Positions 25,122 to 33,472 of a DNA stretch of 49,673 nucleotides are shown here, piece by piece. The stretch spans positions 1-49,673 of the forward strand of contig JAIQFW010000025.1 of NCBI GenBank assembly GCA_020073105.1, in the 5' to 3' direction. How positions within the stretch are numbered: position 1 is the stretch's first letter; each line of letters begins with the position of its first letter. The notes under the pieces were generated by a model. The model ran no database searches. It was not told where the DNA came from and saw only the letters and a program-made list of their open reading frames with translations. Source of the stretch: Terriglobia bacterium. GTDB taxonomy: Bacteria > Acidobacteriota > Terriglobia > Terriglobales > Acidobacteriaceae. A program made the position numbers and the translations under genes.

Positions 25122-27005
25122 GTGCGCCCATCTATCATCGGTCTCGTTCTGACTTTGCTGCTCGTACTTCCTGCCCGAGCGCAGGAACCCGCGGCCAAGC
25201 CAATCTTCAGGCTTCAAGAAGTCATGATCCCCATGCGGGACGGAGTTCACCTGCAAACCGTGATCCTGACGCCGGTTGATCAAAAGGGGCCACTGCCGAT
25301 CCTTTTCCGGCGGACGCCCTATGGAGTCCCGGCTGAACCACCTAAGGAGATGCCGCCGAGTACCAAGGAGCTGGCGCAGGATGGGTACGTCTTTGTCCTT
25401 CAGAACCTGCGCGGGCGATTCAAGTCTGAAGGTGTGTTCAAACTCTCTTCCGAGGTCAATCTGGATGACCCCAAGGCGACCAACGAGACGACGGATGCCT
25501 ACGATAGCATCGATTGGCTGGTGAAAAACGTTCCGGGCAACAACGGGAAGGTCGGCATGTCTGGTGTCTCCTATGACGGCCTGACCACCGCGCTGACGCT
25601 TCTTCACCCGCATCCGGCGCTTAAAGCCATCAGCGAGCAGGCTTCACCCGCCGACCAGTGGATGAACGACGATGACCATCATTACGGCGCGCTGCGCGAA
25701 AGCTACAGTTTCGAATATGCGGTGCTGGAACAGGCGGACAAGAACAAGAACACGCACTTCGATTTCGAGACCTACGACACCTACCAGTGGTATTTGGATC
25801 TCGGGCCGCTCTCAAACATCAACGCGAAATACCTCCACGGCTCAGTTCCTTACTGGAATGAAACCGTCGAGCACCCTGACTATGATGACTTCTGGAAGAA
25901 GGAAGCCTGGGTCAGGCAGCTTCATGCCTCAACTGTCCCCAACCTGAATGTGGCCGGCTTCTGGGACCAGGAAGATCCATGGGGTCCCTGGCAGATCTTC
26001 CGCCACTCCGAGGAGCATGACCCCGACCACACCAATTTCATGGTGGCGGGTCCCTGGTTTCATGGCCAGTGGAAGACGGCAAAAGCCGACAGCATTGGGA
26101 TCATTCCCTTCGGGGGTCACGAGACGGCGCGTGAGTTCCGAGAAAACATCGAGGCGCCATTCTTTCGCTACTATCTGCATAGCAAGGGCGAGAAGCCGCG
26201 TTGGCAGGCCAGCACTTTCCAGAGCGGCTCCAACACCTGGCGCACTTACGCGGTTTGGCCTCCGAAAGAGGCCCAGCCGACGAATCTGTACCTGCACTCC
26301 GACGGTACCTTGTCCTTCACTGCGCCTTTAGCGGTCGAAAGCGCCGGGGCTGGCCAGTACCGGGAGTATGTTTCCGATCCAGCCAGTCCTGTGCCGTACC
26401 GCCAGCGACCGATTTCGCCTACCTATCCAGGTGGCGACTGGCGCACCTGGGAGGTGGCCGACCAGCGCTTTGTCGATCACCGGCCTGATGTTTTGACGTT
26501 TGTGAGCTCAACTCTGGACCACGACATCACGGTCACCGGTCAGCTGGCGGCGGTGCTCTTCGCTTCCACTTCAGGCACCGACAGCGATTTTGTGGTGAAG
26601 CTGATCGATGTTTATCCAGAGAATGCCCAGAAAGCCGATTGGGACCCAGAGGAGGGACCGAAGCCGGGCCAGTTCGCGCAGTCCCTGAATGGATATGAGT
26701 TGCCGATCGCCATGGAGGTTCGGCGCGGCCGATATCTCGCCAGCTATGAGCAAGCGCACCCTTTGACACCAGATGAGCCGGTGAAATGGGGCATCCCGCT
26801 ACGCGACCACGACCACGTGTTTGTGAAGGGTCATCGCATCATGGTTCAGGTTCAGTCGACGTGGTTCCCCCTGATCGACCGCAACCCACAGAAGTTCGTG
26901 CCAAGCATTTACCAGGCCACGGCTGCTGACTTCGTAAAAGCAACCCAGCGCGTATATTGTTCGCCAGCGATGCCCTCACATATTGAGCTGCCGGTCGTGC
27001 CCTAG
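25122..27005 (+). CDS. CocE/NonD family (S15-type) secreted hydrolase
   Basis: I choose GTG 25122 because GGAGG lies upstream and a signal peptide (LVRPSIIGLVLTLLLVLPAR, AQ) follows directly; an upstream start would put 40 polar residues before it. The 627-aa protein has the alpha/beta-hydrolase nucleophile motif GVSYDG (Ser150), an acidic residue in GFWDQEDPWG (about Asp282), and the catalytic His in GPWFHG (His314). The C-terminal jelly-roll domain (LTFVSSTLDHDITVTGQLAA onward) is typical of CocE/X-Pro dipeptidyl peptidases. It would hydrolyse peptide or ester substrates in the periplasm. Confidence 0.92.
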   Translation: MRPSIIGLVLTLLLVLPARAQEPAAKPIFRLQEVMIPMRDGVHLQTVILTPVDQKGPLPILFRRTPYGVPAEPPKEMPPSTKELAQDGYVFVLQNLRGRFKSEGVFKLSSEVNLDDPKATNETTDAYDSIDWLVKNVPGNNGKVGMSGVSYDGLTTALTLLHPHPALKAISEQASPADQWMNDDDHHYGALRESYSFEYAVLEQADKNKNTHFDFETYDTYQWYLDLGPLSNINAKYLHGSVPYWNETVEHPDYDDFWKKEAWVRQLHASTVPNLNVAGFWDQEDPWGPWQIFRHSEEHDPDHTNFMVAGPWFHGQWKTAKADSIGIIPFGGHETAREFRENIEAPFFRYYLHSKGEKPRWQASTFQSGSNTWRTYAVWPPKEAQPTNLYLHSDGTLSFTAPLAVESAGAGQYREYVSDPASPVPYRQRPISPTYPGGDWRTWEVADQRFVDHRPDVLTFVSSTLDHDITVTGQLAAVLFASTSGTDSDFVVKLIDVYPENAQKADWDPEEGPKPGQFAQSLNGYELPIAMEVRRGRYLASYEQAHPLTPDEPVKWGIPLRDHDHVFVKGHRIMVQVQSTWFPLIDRNPQKFVPSIYQATAADFVKATQRVYCSPAMPSHIELPVVP

Positions 27006-27156
27006 ATTGGGACGGAACGCGATTGTGTTCTCCCAGGGTTAGCCGAGTTGCAGGATAGGCAGATCCATTGCCAACGGCTATTAAATCGATTTAAATAGCC
27101 ATTCAATGTGAAGTCCGGGAAGTCAGTTTTTCCTCCAAGGCAGCAAAGGTGAGAAC

Positions 27157-27520
27157 ATGGCAAAGCAAGGCGTCCGGTGTGTCAGCAACATAGCCCTGAT
27201 CGTCGCTCTGGGCTTTTTCTCAACTGCTCAGGCACAAACTATCCGCGTCGATGCCGCACCCGATCACGCCACCAATTTCTTTATCCCCACCCAAGCCTTG
27301 GCGCGGGCATCGATCGCATTCCATCCGCAGCTGCCGAGAAGTTTTTTCTCAACCTGCACTGGATGCTGTGCTCTCTGCCGGATGGCAAACCGTCACCTAC
27401 CGGCAAAATACCGAGCTTTTTGTGGAGGCCTGGCACTGGAACCCGCAAGGCACGTGGAGCCAACGCCGAGATAGAATACGGCCAGAGCGGCGAGCCAATG
27501 GGGGAGGGCCATAACGCCGT
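27157..27520 (+). pseudogene. Secreted protein pseudogene with multiple frameshifts
   Basis: ATG at 27157 starts a signal peptide (SNIALIVALGFFSTAQAQ) and then DAAPDHATNFFIPTQAL. Homology moves to a second frame near 27300 (GAGIDRIPSAAAEKF, loss of one G in TTGGCG), then to a third at a poly-T run near 27345 (FSQPALDAVLSAGWQTVTYR, QNTELFVEAWHWNPQGTWS), and then appears to end. The assembled pattern resembles large secreted acidobacterial proteins in which AGWQTVTYRQNTEL is followed by EAWHWNPxGTWS. At least two frameshifts and loss of most of the gene show real decay. The exosortase gene follows 220 nt later. Confidence 0.7.
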
Positions 27521-27738
27521 CCTTTCAAACCCAGTATCTTTCCGGATAGCGGTGTGGTCTGTGATCCGGATCACTAGCGTGCTTTGGGAGTCAATTTGCA
27601 CCCGAAGGGATCCGTGATGCCGGACCAGTTCACGGCAACGTAACTGGAGCCAGAACAATCACTGCTCTGTCGAACTGGCAAGGCGCGTATATTTGTGGAC
27701 AGGCTGGTGCTAGCTCTGAGAACTCGACCCGACCGCCA

Positions 27739-28638
27739 ATGACCAGATTTAGCGCGGCATCCAAGTTCGCCTTTCTGTTCGGGGTTTCCCTGGTCGCGGG
27801 GTGGCGGCCCCTAGCGGATACGATCAATCTCTCCCTGAGTAATGAGGAGTACACCCACATCCTTTTGATTCTTCCTCTTGTCGTGGCACTGATTGCGCTG
27901 GACAGGCATATTCTGAAGTCTCAGCCAGAGGCTGGTTTTCAGGGTGGTGTTGCGCTGCTCATGGCTTCCGCGGCGGTCGTCACGCTGGTACGATGGGGCC
28001 CCGGATTTCACCCCGATGTCCAACTCTCGCTCGCCATGCTTGCCCTGGTGCTGTGGTGGGTTGGAGCTTTCGTTTTTTGCTTCGGGAGCGAAGTGTCGCG
28101 ATCCCTGTTGTTTCCGCTGTGTTTCCTCTTGTGGCTGGTTCCATTTCCTACGTTTATCCTGGACTGGATCATCCGGCTCCTGCAGCGGGGGTCAGCCTTC
28201 ACTGCGTGGCTTTTGTTTGAGTCTGTGGGGATTCCGGTGTCGCAAGACGGTCTCTTCCTGACTGTTCCCGGCGTTACGCTCGAGGTCGCAAAAGAGTGCA
28301 GCAGCATTCGTTCCAGTCTGATCTTGATAGTTACAACCATGGTAATGGCGCAGTTATTTCTGCGCTCACCTTGGCGAAAGACGCTGGTGATTGCGGCTGC
28401 CGTTCCTCTGTCCGTGGTCAAGAATGGATTGCGTATTTTTACGATTGCGATGCTGGGAACCCGGGTTGACCCAGGCTACCTGACAGGACGATTTCACCAC
28501 AACGGGGGAGTCGTGTTTCTATTGGTCGCCTTGATTGTTGTGTTTGTGCTGCTTTGGATCTTGCGACGCGGAGAAGGCCAAGCCTCGATTGCAGCGCGTT
28601 TCGGCTCCGTTGTGCCCCTAGAGTCCACGCACGACTGA
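27739..28638 (+). CDS. Exosortase (EpsH/XrtA-type) membrane transpeptidase
   Basis: The 299-aa protein has about eight membrane segments and the three catalytic signatures: Cys187 in AKECSSIRSSLI, Arg232 in KNGLRIFTI, and His253/254 in GRFHHNGGVVF. Exosortases cleave C-terminal PEP-CTERM-type signals and usually accompany exopolysaccharide genes. No EPS genes and no obvious sorting-signal protein occur in this window, so substrates must be elsewhere. The ATG at 27739 has no strong ribosome binding site, and the frame upstream is open without another start. Confidence 0.92.
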   Translation: MTRFSAASKFAFLFGVSLVAGWRPLADTINLSLSNEEYTHILLILPLVVALIALDRHILKSQPEAGFQGGVALLMASAAVVTLVRWGPGFHPDVQLSLAMLALVLWWVGAFVFCFGSEVSRSLLFPLCFLLWLVPFPTFILDWIIRLLQRGSAFTAWLLFESVGIPVSQDGLFLTVPGVTLEVAKECSSIRSSLILIVTTMVMAQLFLRSPWRKTLVIAAAVPLSVVKNGLRIFTIAMLGTRVDPGYLTGRFHHNGGVVFLLVALIVVFVLLWILRRGEGQASIAARFGSVVPLESTHD

Positions 28639-28796
28639 TCTGCGGTGTTGACCGCGGTAAACGATTAGGGATATGACATGGTAGCAACGGCAGAGCTCAA
28701 TCTTGGGGCAGGCTGCCGTGGCGACGTCCGCAGTGATTCTGCGGCGTTGTCTTGAGGGGGAGTAAAAGAATTTCGGCAATGTAGGGGCCTGCTGAG

Positions 28797-29180
28797 ATGA
28801 GCCGATCGCTAATTTGGATAGAGGACGATCAGAACAAGGGTTGGGCCTGCTCGTATTGCCCCTGGCGTTTCCCTGTGCCTACGTTGCTCTCCGACCCGGA
28901 AGCAAAGAATGCATATGATCGGCTCGCCACCACAAAGTTTCGCGAACATAAGTGCGAGACCAGCCTCCCCGTGGTAAAGCCAGCTCCGTCACCGGACTCC
29001 GACCACGCTTTTGAGGAGCGTGCGCGAACGCTGGTAACGCGAGGATACAAGCCGAAAGACGCCGTCGAAATCGTTCTTCAAGATCTGGCGCTCGAGTATC
29101 TCAGTGATTCCAGGCGGATGGAAAGGGCGCGTGCTGCTGCCGAGGATTTCCTGCGCAAGGTCCGGAAGGGACTGATCTGA
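28797..29180 (+). CDS. Small cytoplasmic Cys-containing protein of unknown function
   Basis: The 127-aa product starts MSRSLIWIEDDQNKGWACSY, with C18 and C21 (CSYC), and a third Cys at KFREHKC near residue 53. This could be a zinc site. The C-terminal half (EERARTLVTRGYKPKDAVEI onward) is helical and highly charged. It resembles a conserved uncharacterised family in Acidobacteria, recognised by the CSYCPWRFPVPTLLSDPEA segment. Function unknown. Confidence 0.8.
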   Translation: MSRSLIWIEDDQNKGWACSYCPWRFPVPTLLSDPEAKNAYDRLATTKFREHKCETSLPVVKPAPSPDSDHAFEERARTLVTRGYKPKDAVEIVLQDLALEYLSDSRRMERARAAAEDFLRKVRKGLI

Positions 29181-29249
29181 GAGCCCGGCTTGCCAACCGG
29201 CAGCTAAGTAGTTTCCAACCTATTCATGCCGTGCTACTTCGCCAGGCAA

Positions 29250-30257
29250 TCAGGGGATTGCCGCTGTCGCCTCATTCGAATACGTGCTCTCGCTATTGTT
29301 CGAATCGACGGATGTTGCAACGTAGTAATACGTCGTCCCGGAGCCAACGGTCGTATCTGTGAAGCTGGTACCAGCCTGCGGCGAAGATGTCAGTTTCGTC
29401 GGATAGGGGCCACCGGACTGGGTGCCACGGTAGACGTTGTATCCGATCACACTGGAAGTACTTGGATCCCATGAAAGAGCAACACTGTGTTGGCTTGCCT
29501 GCACTCCGTTGCCCGTAAGGGTTTGGGTCGAAGGGGAGTTCGTGGCGTCGCTGACAAAAGAAATCGTTCCCGGAGCGTTGCCCGGAGCTTGTGGCGTGAA
29601 AGTCACGGTATAGTTCACACTCTGCCCGGCCGGCACGGTTACGGGAAAGGTAATTCCGCTCACCGAATATCCCTGTCCGTTCCAGGCCGCGGAGGACACC
29701 GTGATGTCCGACGCTCCGGCCGTCAGCGTTCCGGTCTGGTTGGCGCTATTGCCCACCGTCACGTCGCCAAAATCCATGGTGGCGGGAGAGACGCCAAGCT
29801 GGCCAGCAGTCAGGCCATTGCCCGACAGCGGCACGGTAATGTCAGTGTTCGACGCGTCTGACGTAATAGACAACGTACCTGTCGACGACCCTTCGGACGT
29901 CGGTGAAAACGTAACCGCTGCGCTCGCAGTCTGCCCGGGAGACAGAACGAGTGGTAGCGGAGGAACAGAGCTTAAGGTGAAGTCGGCGCCGCTGATGCTC
30001 ACCTGAGAGATGGACACACTTCCTGCGCTGTTCGCGTCATTGGCCACAGTCACAGAGATGGTCTTGGTGCCACCCACCGCAACGTCGCCAAAAGCTAGGC
30101 TGGTGGGATTTATAGTCACCGTCGACTGTCCAGAGCCTGGATTCGCAGGCGAACCCGACGAGACGCCTGAACAGCCAGTCAGCAGAGCAATGGCAAGAGC
30201 GGCCACCAGGCCGCCAAGCAAGGGTAACGGTAACCGGGATTGGAAACGAGTCTTCAC
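29250..30257 (-). CDS. Choice-of-anchor-D / FnIII lipoprotein (2 anchor-D repeats)
   Basis: I start at GTG 30257; the 17 codons before it lack a signal. The signal peptide ends in a lipobox (ALLTGC), so the protein is a lipoprotein. Two ASPM/HYDIN-like Ig repeats follow (INPTSLAFGDVAVGGTKTIS and VSPATMDFGDVTVGNSANQT), then a fibronectin III module (SVALSWDPSTSSVIGYNVYR, TSFTDTTVGSGTTYYYVATS). Such proteins are extracellular or surface-anchored. It is the smallest of three paralogues arrayed on the minus strand. The FnIII module is the most conserved segment among them. Confidence 0.9.
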   Translation of the reverse strand: MKTRFQSRLPLPLLGGLVAALAIALLTGCSGVSSGSPANPGSGQSTVTINPTSLAFGDVAVGGTKTISVTVANDANSAGSVSISQVSISGADFTLSSVPPLPLVLSPGQTASAAVTFSPTSEGSSTGTLSITSDASNTDITVPLSGNGLTAGQLGVSPATMDFGDVTVGNSANQTGTLTAGASDITVSSAAWNGQGYSVSGITFPVTVPAGQSVNYTVTFTPQAPGNAPGTISFVSDATNSPSTQTLTGNGVQASQHSVALSWDPSTSSVIGYNVYRGTQSGGPYPTKLTSSPQAGTSFTDTTVGSGTTYYYVATSVDSNNSESTYSNEATAAIP

Positions 30258-30460
30258 GGGACGATTATCCAGGCAAGCTTCCGGTCGGTCTAGAGAGCCA
30301 AAAGCCATGGCCGGTTACTCAACGCAGTTACAACTTCAGTAACTTAGGCTGGTCTGGCTGCTGGCTCATACCAGGAACGGGTCTTGGGATTAGTAAAGTG
30401 GACTACGCCGAGGCAACTACGGTATCACAGCTTTGGTTTCGACGGGAAAGTCTGGTTACC

Positions 30461-30474
30461 CGATAGTACTAGTC
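30461..30474. repeat. Inverted repeat, left copy (flanks 30570-31055 gene)
   Basis: CGATAGTACTAGTC. The exact reverse complement occurs at 31089-31102, and similarity continues about 10 nt further inward with one gap (CGAGAGGTCA against CTAGAGGCCA). It lies 96 bp beyond the stop of the gene between the copies, and about 205 bp upstream of the start of the next minus-strand gene. Confidence 0.65.
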
Positions 30475-30569
30475 TCGAGAGGTCACAATCTGGTGGTAGG
30501 CTTGCCGCTGTTCGCCATATGGCCGGTAAAACGGGCTGAGTACCCGACCGGCCAAGGGCTTTTTTTCCC

Positions 30570-31055
30570 TTATCGGTGAGTCAGACCGTAGGTCACCGCT
30601 ACCGCCGAGGCACCGATATTCACCACAGAAGTCATCCGTTCCAGCTTGTGATGGCCAGTCTTGTGGAAGAAATAGCTGAGTCCGATTACTCCGGCAGTCT
30701 CGCCCGCGAAATTGGCTGCCAACCCGGCGGTGCTGCCGCTGAACACCCGCGTAACAGGATTTAGTTCTCTGCCACCGCTTTGCAGGTTTGCATTCGTAAC
30801 CGCGAAGTCGGCCGCGCTCATGCCTGCTACTGCCCCGAACAGAAAAACATTCTGTTTGTCCCAAAAGCGGTGTTCGCTCGGAGCAATGGGCAAACGCTCC
30901 AGGGGTGTGTTTCTGACCACCGGGGAAGGTTGCAGTGCAGCCGGTTGAAGCAGAGCCAGCGAGACATCTTGGGATGATGCCAACACGGAAACGGCCAGAA
31001 CGAACAGGAGTGTTGCCGTCCCGTACTTGAAAGCCGCTTTGAATTTAGTCTGCAT
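30570..31055 (-). CDS. Exported membrane-associated hypothetical protein
   Basis: ATG at 31055 (MQTKFKAAFKYGTATLLFVL) gives a signal or anchor segment; an earlier in-frame start at 31130 would bury it. The 161-aa protein has a polar region, then hydrophobic stretches (FLFGAVAGMSAADFAVTNAN, FAGETAGVIGLSYFFHKTGH) and ends in GASAVAVTYGLTHR. Compact Gly/Ala-rich helices suggest a small membrane protein; no family is recognised. It is flanked by a perfect 14-bp inverted repeat. Confidence 0.7.
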   Translation of the reverse strand: MQTKFKAAFKYGTATLLFVLAVSVLASSQDVSLALLQPAALQPSPVVRNTPLERLPIAPSEHRFWDKQNVFLFGAVAGMSAADFAVTNANLQSGGRELNPVTRVFSGSTAGLAANFAGETAGVIGLSYFFHKTGHHKLERMTSVVNIGASAVAVTYGLTHR

Positions 31056-31088
31056 AAACTTTGGTGAGGGCTCGGTACTGGCCTCTAG

Positions 31089-31102
31089 GACTAGTACTAT
31101 CG
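31089..31102. repeat. Inverted repeat, right copy (flanks 30570-31055 gene)
   Basis: GACTAGTACTATCG, reverse complement of 30461-30474. It lies 33 bp upstream of the ATG at 31055, so it could overlap the promoter. Confidence 0.65.
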
Positions 31103-31319
31103 CATCTGCCGTGCCCAGCGGCAATGGCACCTTCGTACCAGTAAGCCATTTAAATTCATTACGTTGGGAAACTGCAGAGGTTACTGGAGTTACCGTGGAA
31201 GCGGCAATCTTTTGCAGTGTTTTCCCGAGGATGCGCCCGCTGCCGGTAGACAGCGCCGGTTAGGGGCATTGTGCTACAGAAGGCAATTCAGATGGTCAGC
31301 GGGTGCGCAGGCGTATAAA

Positions 31320-31820
31320 ATGGCCCGCTTAATGAAGCCAGGCGGAGTGTGGCCGATCATTTTCGGGATGGTTCTGATCCCTGGCGGGATCCATTTCCGG
31401 GCTATCGCCAGCCGTAGCTATTTTCAACCTGCATCTGACGCCGATCTACAGCCAACAAGTGGCAATCAAGCGAGAATCCAGCAAATTGCGGTGGCTAGGC
31501 CTCTGCTCGGCGGTGTGTTGCTCCCACAATCCCCGATCTCCCAACCTCCGAGCAAACCGCACAGGATGATTTAGTCTTGGGATCCCAGCCTTCCCGCCAG
31601 TGTGGAGGTAGGAAATAACATCGTCGGCTACAATGTGTATCGCCGCAGATGGGGTAGGCAGTGGGTAAAACTCAACTCCGATCCAGTTCCCGACACATCC
31701 TATACCGATGTACGTGTCCGTAGCGGCCAGAGCTGCTCCTATGCCATCAGGTCGGTAAACATCAGGGGAGCAGAGAGCAAGCCTTCGAACCTGATTTGGG
31801 TCCTGATCCCGTCTCCATGA
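31320..31820 (+). pseudogene. Secreted FnIII protein relic with in-frame TAG
   Basis: The plus frame from ATG 31320 has a hydrophobic segment (VWPIIFGMVLIPGGIHF) and reaches TAG at 31572-31574. It continues after the stop as SWDPSLPASVEVGNNIVGYN and VYRRRWGRQWVKLNSDP, then SYTDVRVRSGQSCSYAIRSV. This is the same FnIII module that ends the three neighbouring anchor-D proteins. The TAG falls where the paralogues have Leu (VxLSWD), consistent with a TTG-to-TAG change. It reads opposite to its paralogues, and anchor-D repeats are absent upstream. A short protein starting at 31602 is possible but would lack export. Confidence 0.65.
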
Positions 31821-31954
31821 AGTGGTTGCCGGGATTCGTTGGCATAGAATTCAACGATCCACGCTGCGAGAGCAGTGCTTCCGAGCCACCGTACTCCCTG
31901 GCTTCGAATTGCTAGAGTGCGAGTACGAAGGCAGGATTTGAGAAGAGGAGGGGC

Positions 31955-33226
31955 TCAAGGAATCGCAACCTGAACCTCATTCGAGAAGCCGCTTTCGTCG
32001 CCAGCAGAATTGAGGGCTGTGGTGACGTAGTAGTAGGTCTGGCCGCTGGCTATGGCACTATCAACGTACGTGGTGCTGGGATCCAGAATGGCATTGATCC
32101 TCGCATACGGGCCACGTGAAGTCGCGCTGCGATAGACGTTGTAACCTACTACTTCGGAAACGCTCGCATCCCACGAGAGGCTGACGGTGTGCTGTGTGGG
32201 TGGAGTGCCGTTGCCTGTGAGTGACTCGATCGTTGGGGAGTTTGCAGCATTGCTGACGAACGAAACCGTGGCGGATGCCGTTCCGCTGTTCTGCGGCGAG
32301 AATGTGATGGTGTACGAGGTGCTCTGGCCGGCCATGAGATTCAGGGGAAGCGACATTCCGGACAGAGCAAATTCTGGGCTGCTGCTGGTGGCCGAAAAGA
32401 CGGTCACACTTGCACCGCTCGCGCTAAGGGTTCCGGTTTGGATGGCGCTATCCCCGACCGTCACGTTGCCGAAGGGCAGAGTCGCAGGAAAAACCGTCAA
32501 CTGACCCGCATCCGTTCCGTTTCCCGTTAACGGCACGGTCAACACCGGACTCAAGGGGCTGGTTGCGAGGATGCTGCCGCTTGCCGGGCCGCCGGTTTGC
32601 GGCGCGAACGTTACTCTGAAGGTGTAGCTTTGCCCCGCGTCTAGGGTGAGAGGCAAAGTCACTCCGCTGACCGAGAATCCGGTTCCCGACAATCGGCCCG
32701 ACGAAACGGTGGCGCTCGAGGTGCCCGAGTTGACCACCGACAGCGGCAAGGTCACTCGGTTTCCCACTTGCACGTTGCCGAACAAAAGGCTGCTTGGATT
32801 GGCACTCAGCGACCAGTTGTTTACGCCCTTTCCACTGACCGGGAGGCTCAGCGTGCCGCCAGGCATGGTACCGGTAAACACGACGACTCCGTCCGCGCTG
32901 CCAACCATCGTAGGGGAGAAGGTGACGGTGAAGTTGATTTTCTGACCTGCAGTCAGGGTCACAGGCAGGATCAGATTGTCCACCCTGAAAACCGGCACAC
33001 TGACAGTCATCTCTGAGACGGTGACGCTGCTCGCACCGTTGTTAGTCATGGTGACGGGCAACGTGGCCATCTGGCCGGCCACGACTTTGCCAAACCGGAG
33101 ATTCGCTGGACTGCAGGTGACTTGCTGTCGGCCGGCGTACACCGACGGCACCATAGCACCCAACAAGAGGATAACGGCGACTGTGCGAGAAACGACGGAC
33201 TTCGAGCTGGCTTGGGGGAGGGCCAT
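31955..33226 (-). CDS. Choice-of-anchor-D / FnIII exported protein (3 anchor-D repeats)
   Basis: I start at ATG 33226 (MALPQASSKSVVSRTVAVIL), which begins a signal peptide ending in VYAG; upstream codons have no signal. Three anchor-D/HYDIN-like repeats follow (TCSPANLRFGKVVAGQMATL, ANPSSLLFGNVQVGNRVTLP, VFPATLPFGNVTVGDSAIQT), then a terminal FnIII module (TVSLSWDASVSEVVGYNVYR). No lipobox is seen, unlike its two neighbours, so it may be soluble after cleavage. It is likely extracellular, with a role in adhesion or surface organisation inferred from the family. Confidence 0.9.
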   Translation of the reverse strand: MALPQASSKSVVSRTVAVILLLGAMVPSVYAGRQQVTCSPANLRFGKVVAGQMATLPVTMTNNGASSVTVSEMTVSVPVFRVDNLILPVTLTAGQKINFTVTFSPTMVGSADGVVVFTGTMPGGTLSLPVSGKGVNNWSLSANPSSLLFGNVQVGNRVTLPLSVVNSGTSSATVSSGRLSGTGFSVSGVTLPLTLDAGQSYTFRVTFAPQTGGPASGSILATSPLSPVLTVPLTGNGTDAGQLTVFPATLPFGNVTVGDSAIQTGTLSASGASVTVFSATSSSPEFALSGMSLPLNLMAGQSTSYTITFSPQNSGTASATVSFVSNAANSPTIESLTGNGTPPTQHTVSLSWDASVSEVVGYNVYRSATSRGPYARINAILDPSTTYVDSAIASGQTYYYVTTALNSAGDESGFSNEVQVAIP

Positions 33227-33472
33227 GCAGCGAGTGTGCAGGCTTCCCAGCCCGGAGAAAAGGTCTCGATGGTACATCTGGCGCGGTATTTGCCCGGCCA
33301 GTTCGGTTTGTGGAATAGGTCCTTTCTGAACACCGCCGTCGGGATGGTACCAGCGTGGGAACTTGGCTAAAGCCAGGGAGACGGAGGTACAAGTCAAGCC
33401 CTGGCACCCGGACAAAATCCGCCCGTAGTGGGCAGGAAAGGCAACGCTGATTCTACGTTGCCAAGAGGAAGG

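Noticed and set aside
31131-31280. Possible c-di-GMP riboswitch-like sequence (CCGGTAGACAGCGCCGGTTA region)
   Set aside because: It resembles the 3' end of GEMM-type riboswitches, but the conserved GGCAAACC and CGCAAAGC elements are absent.
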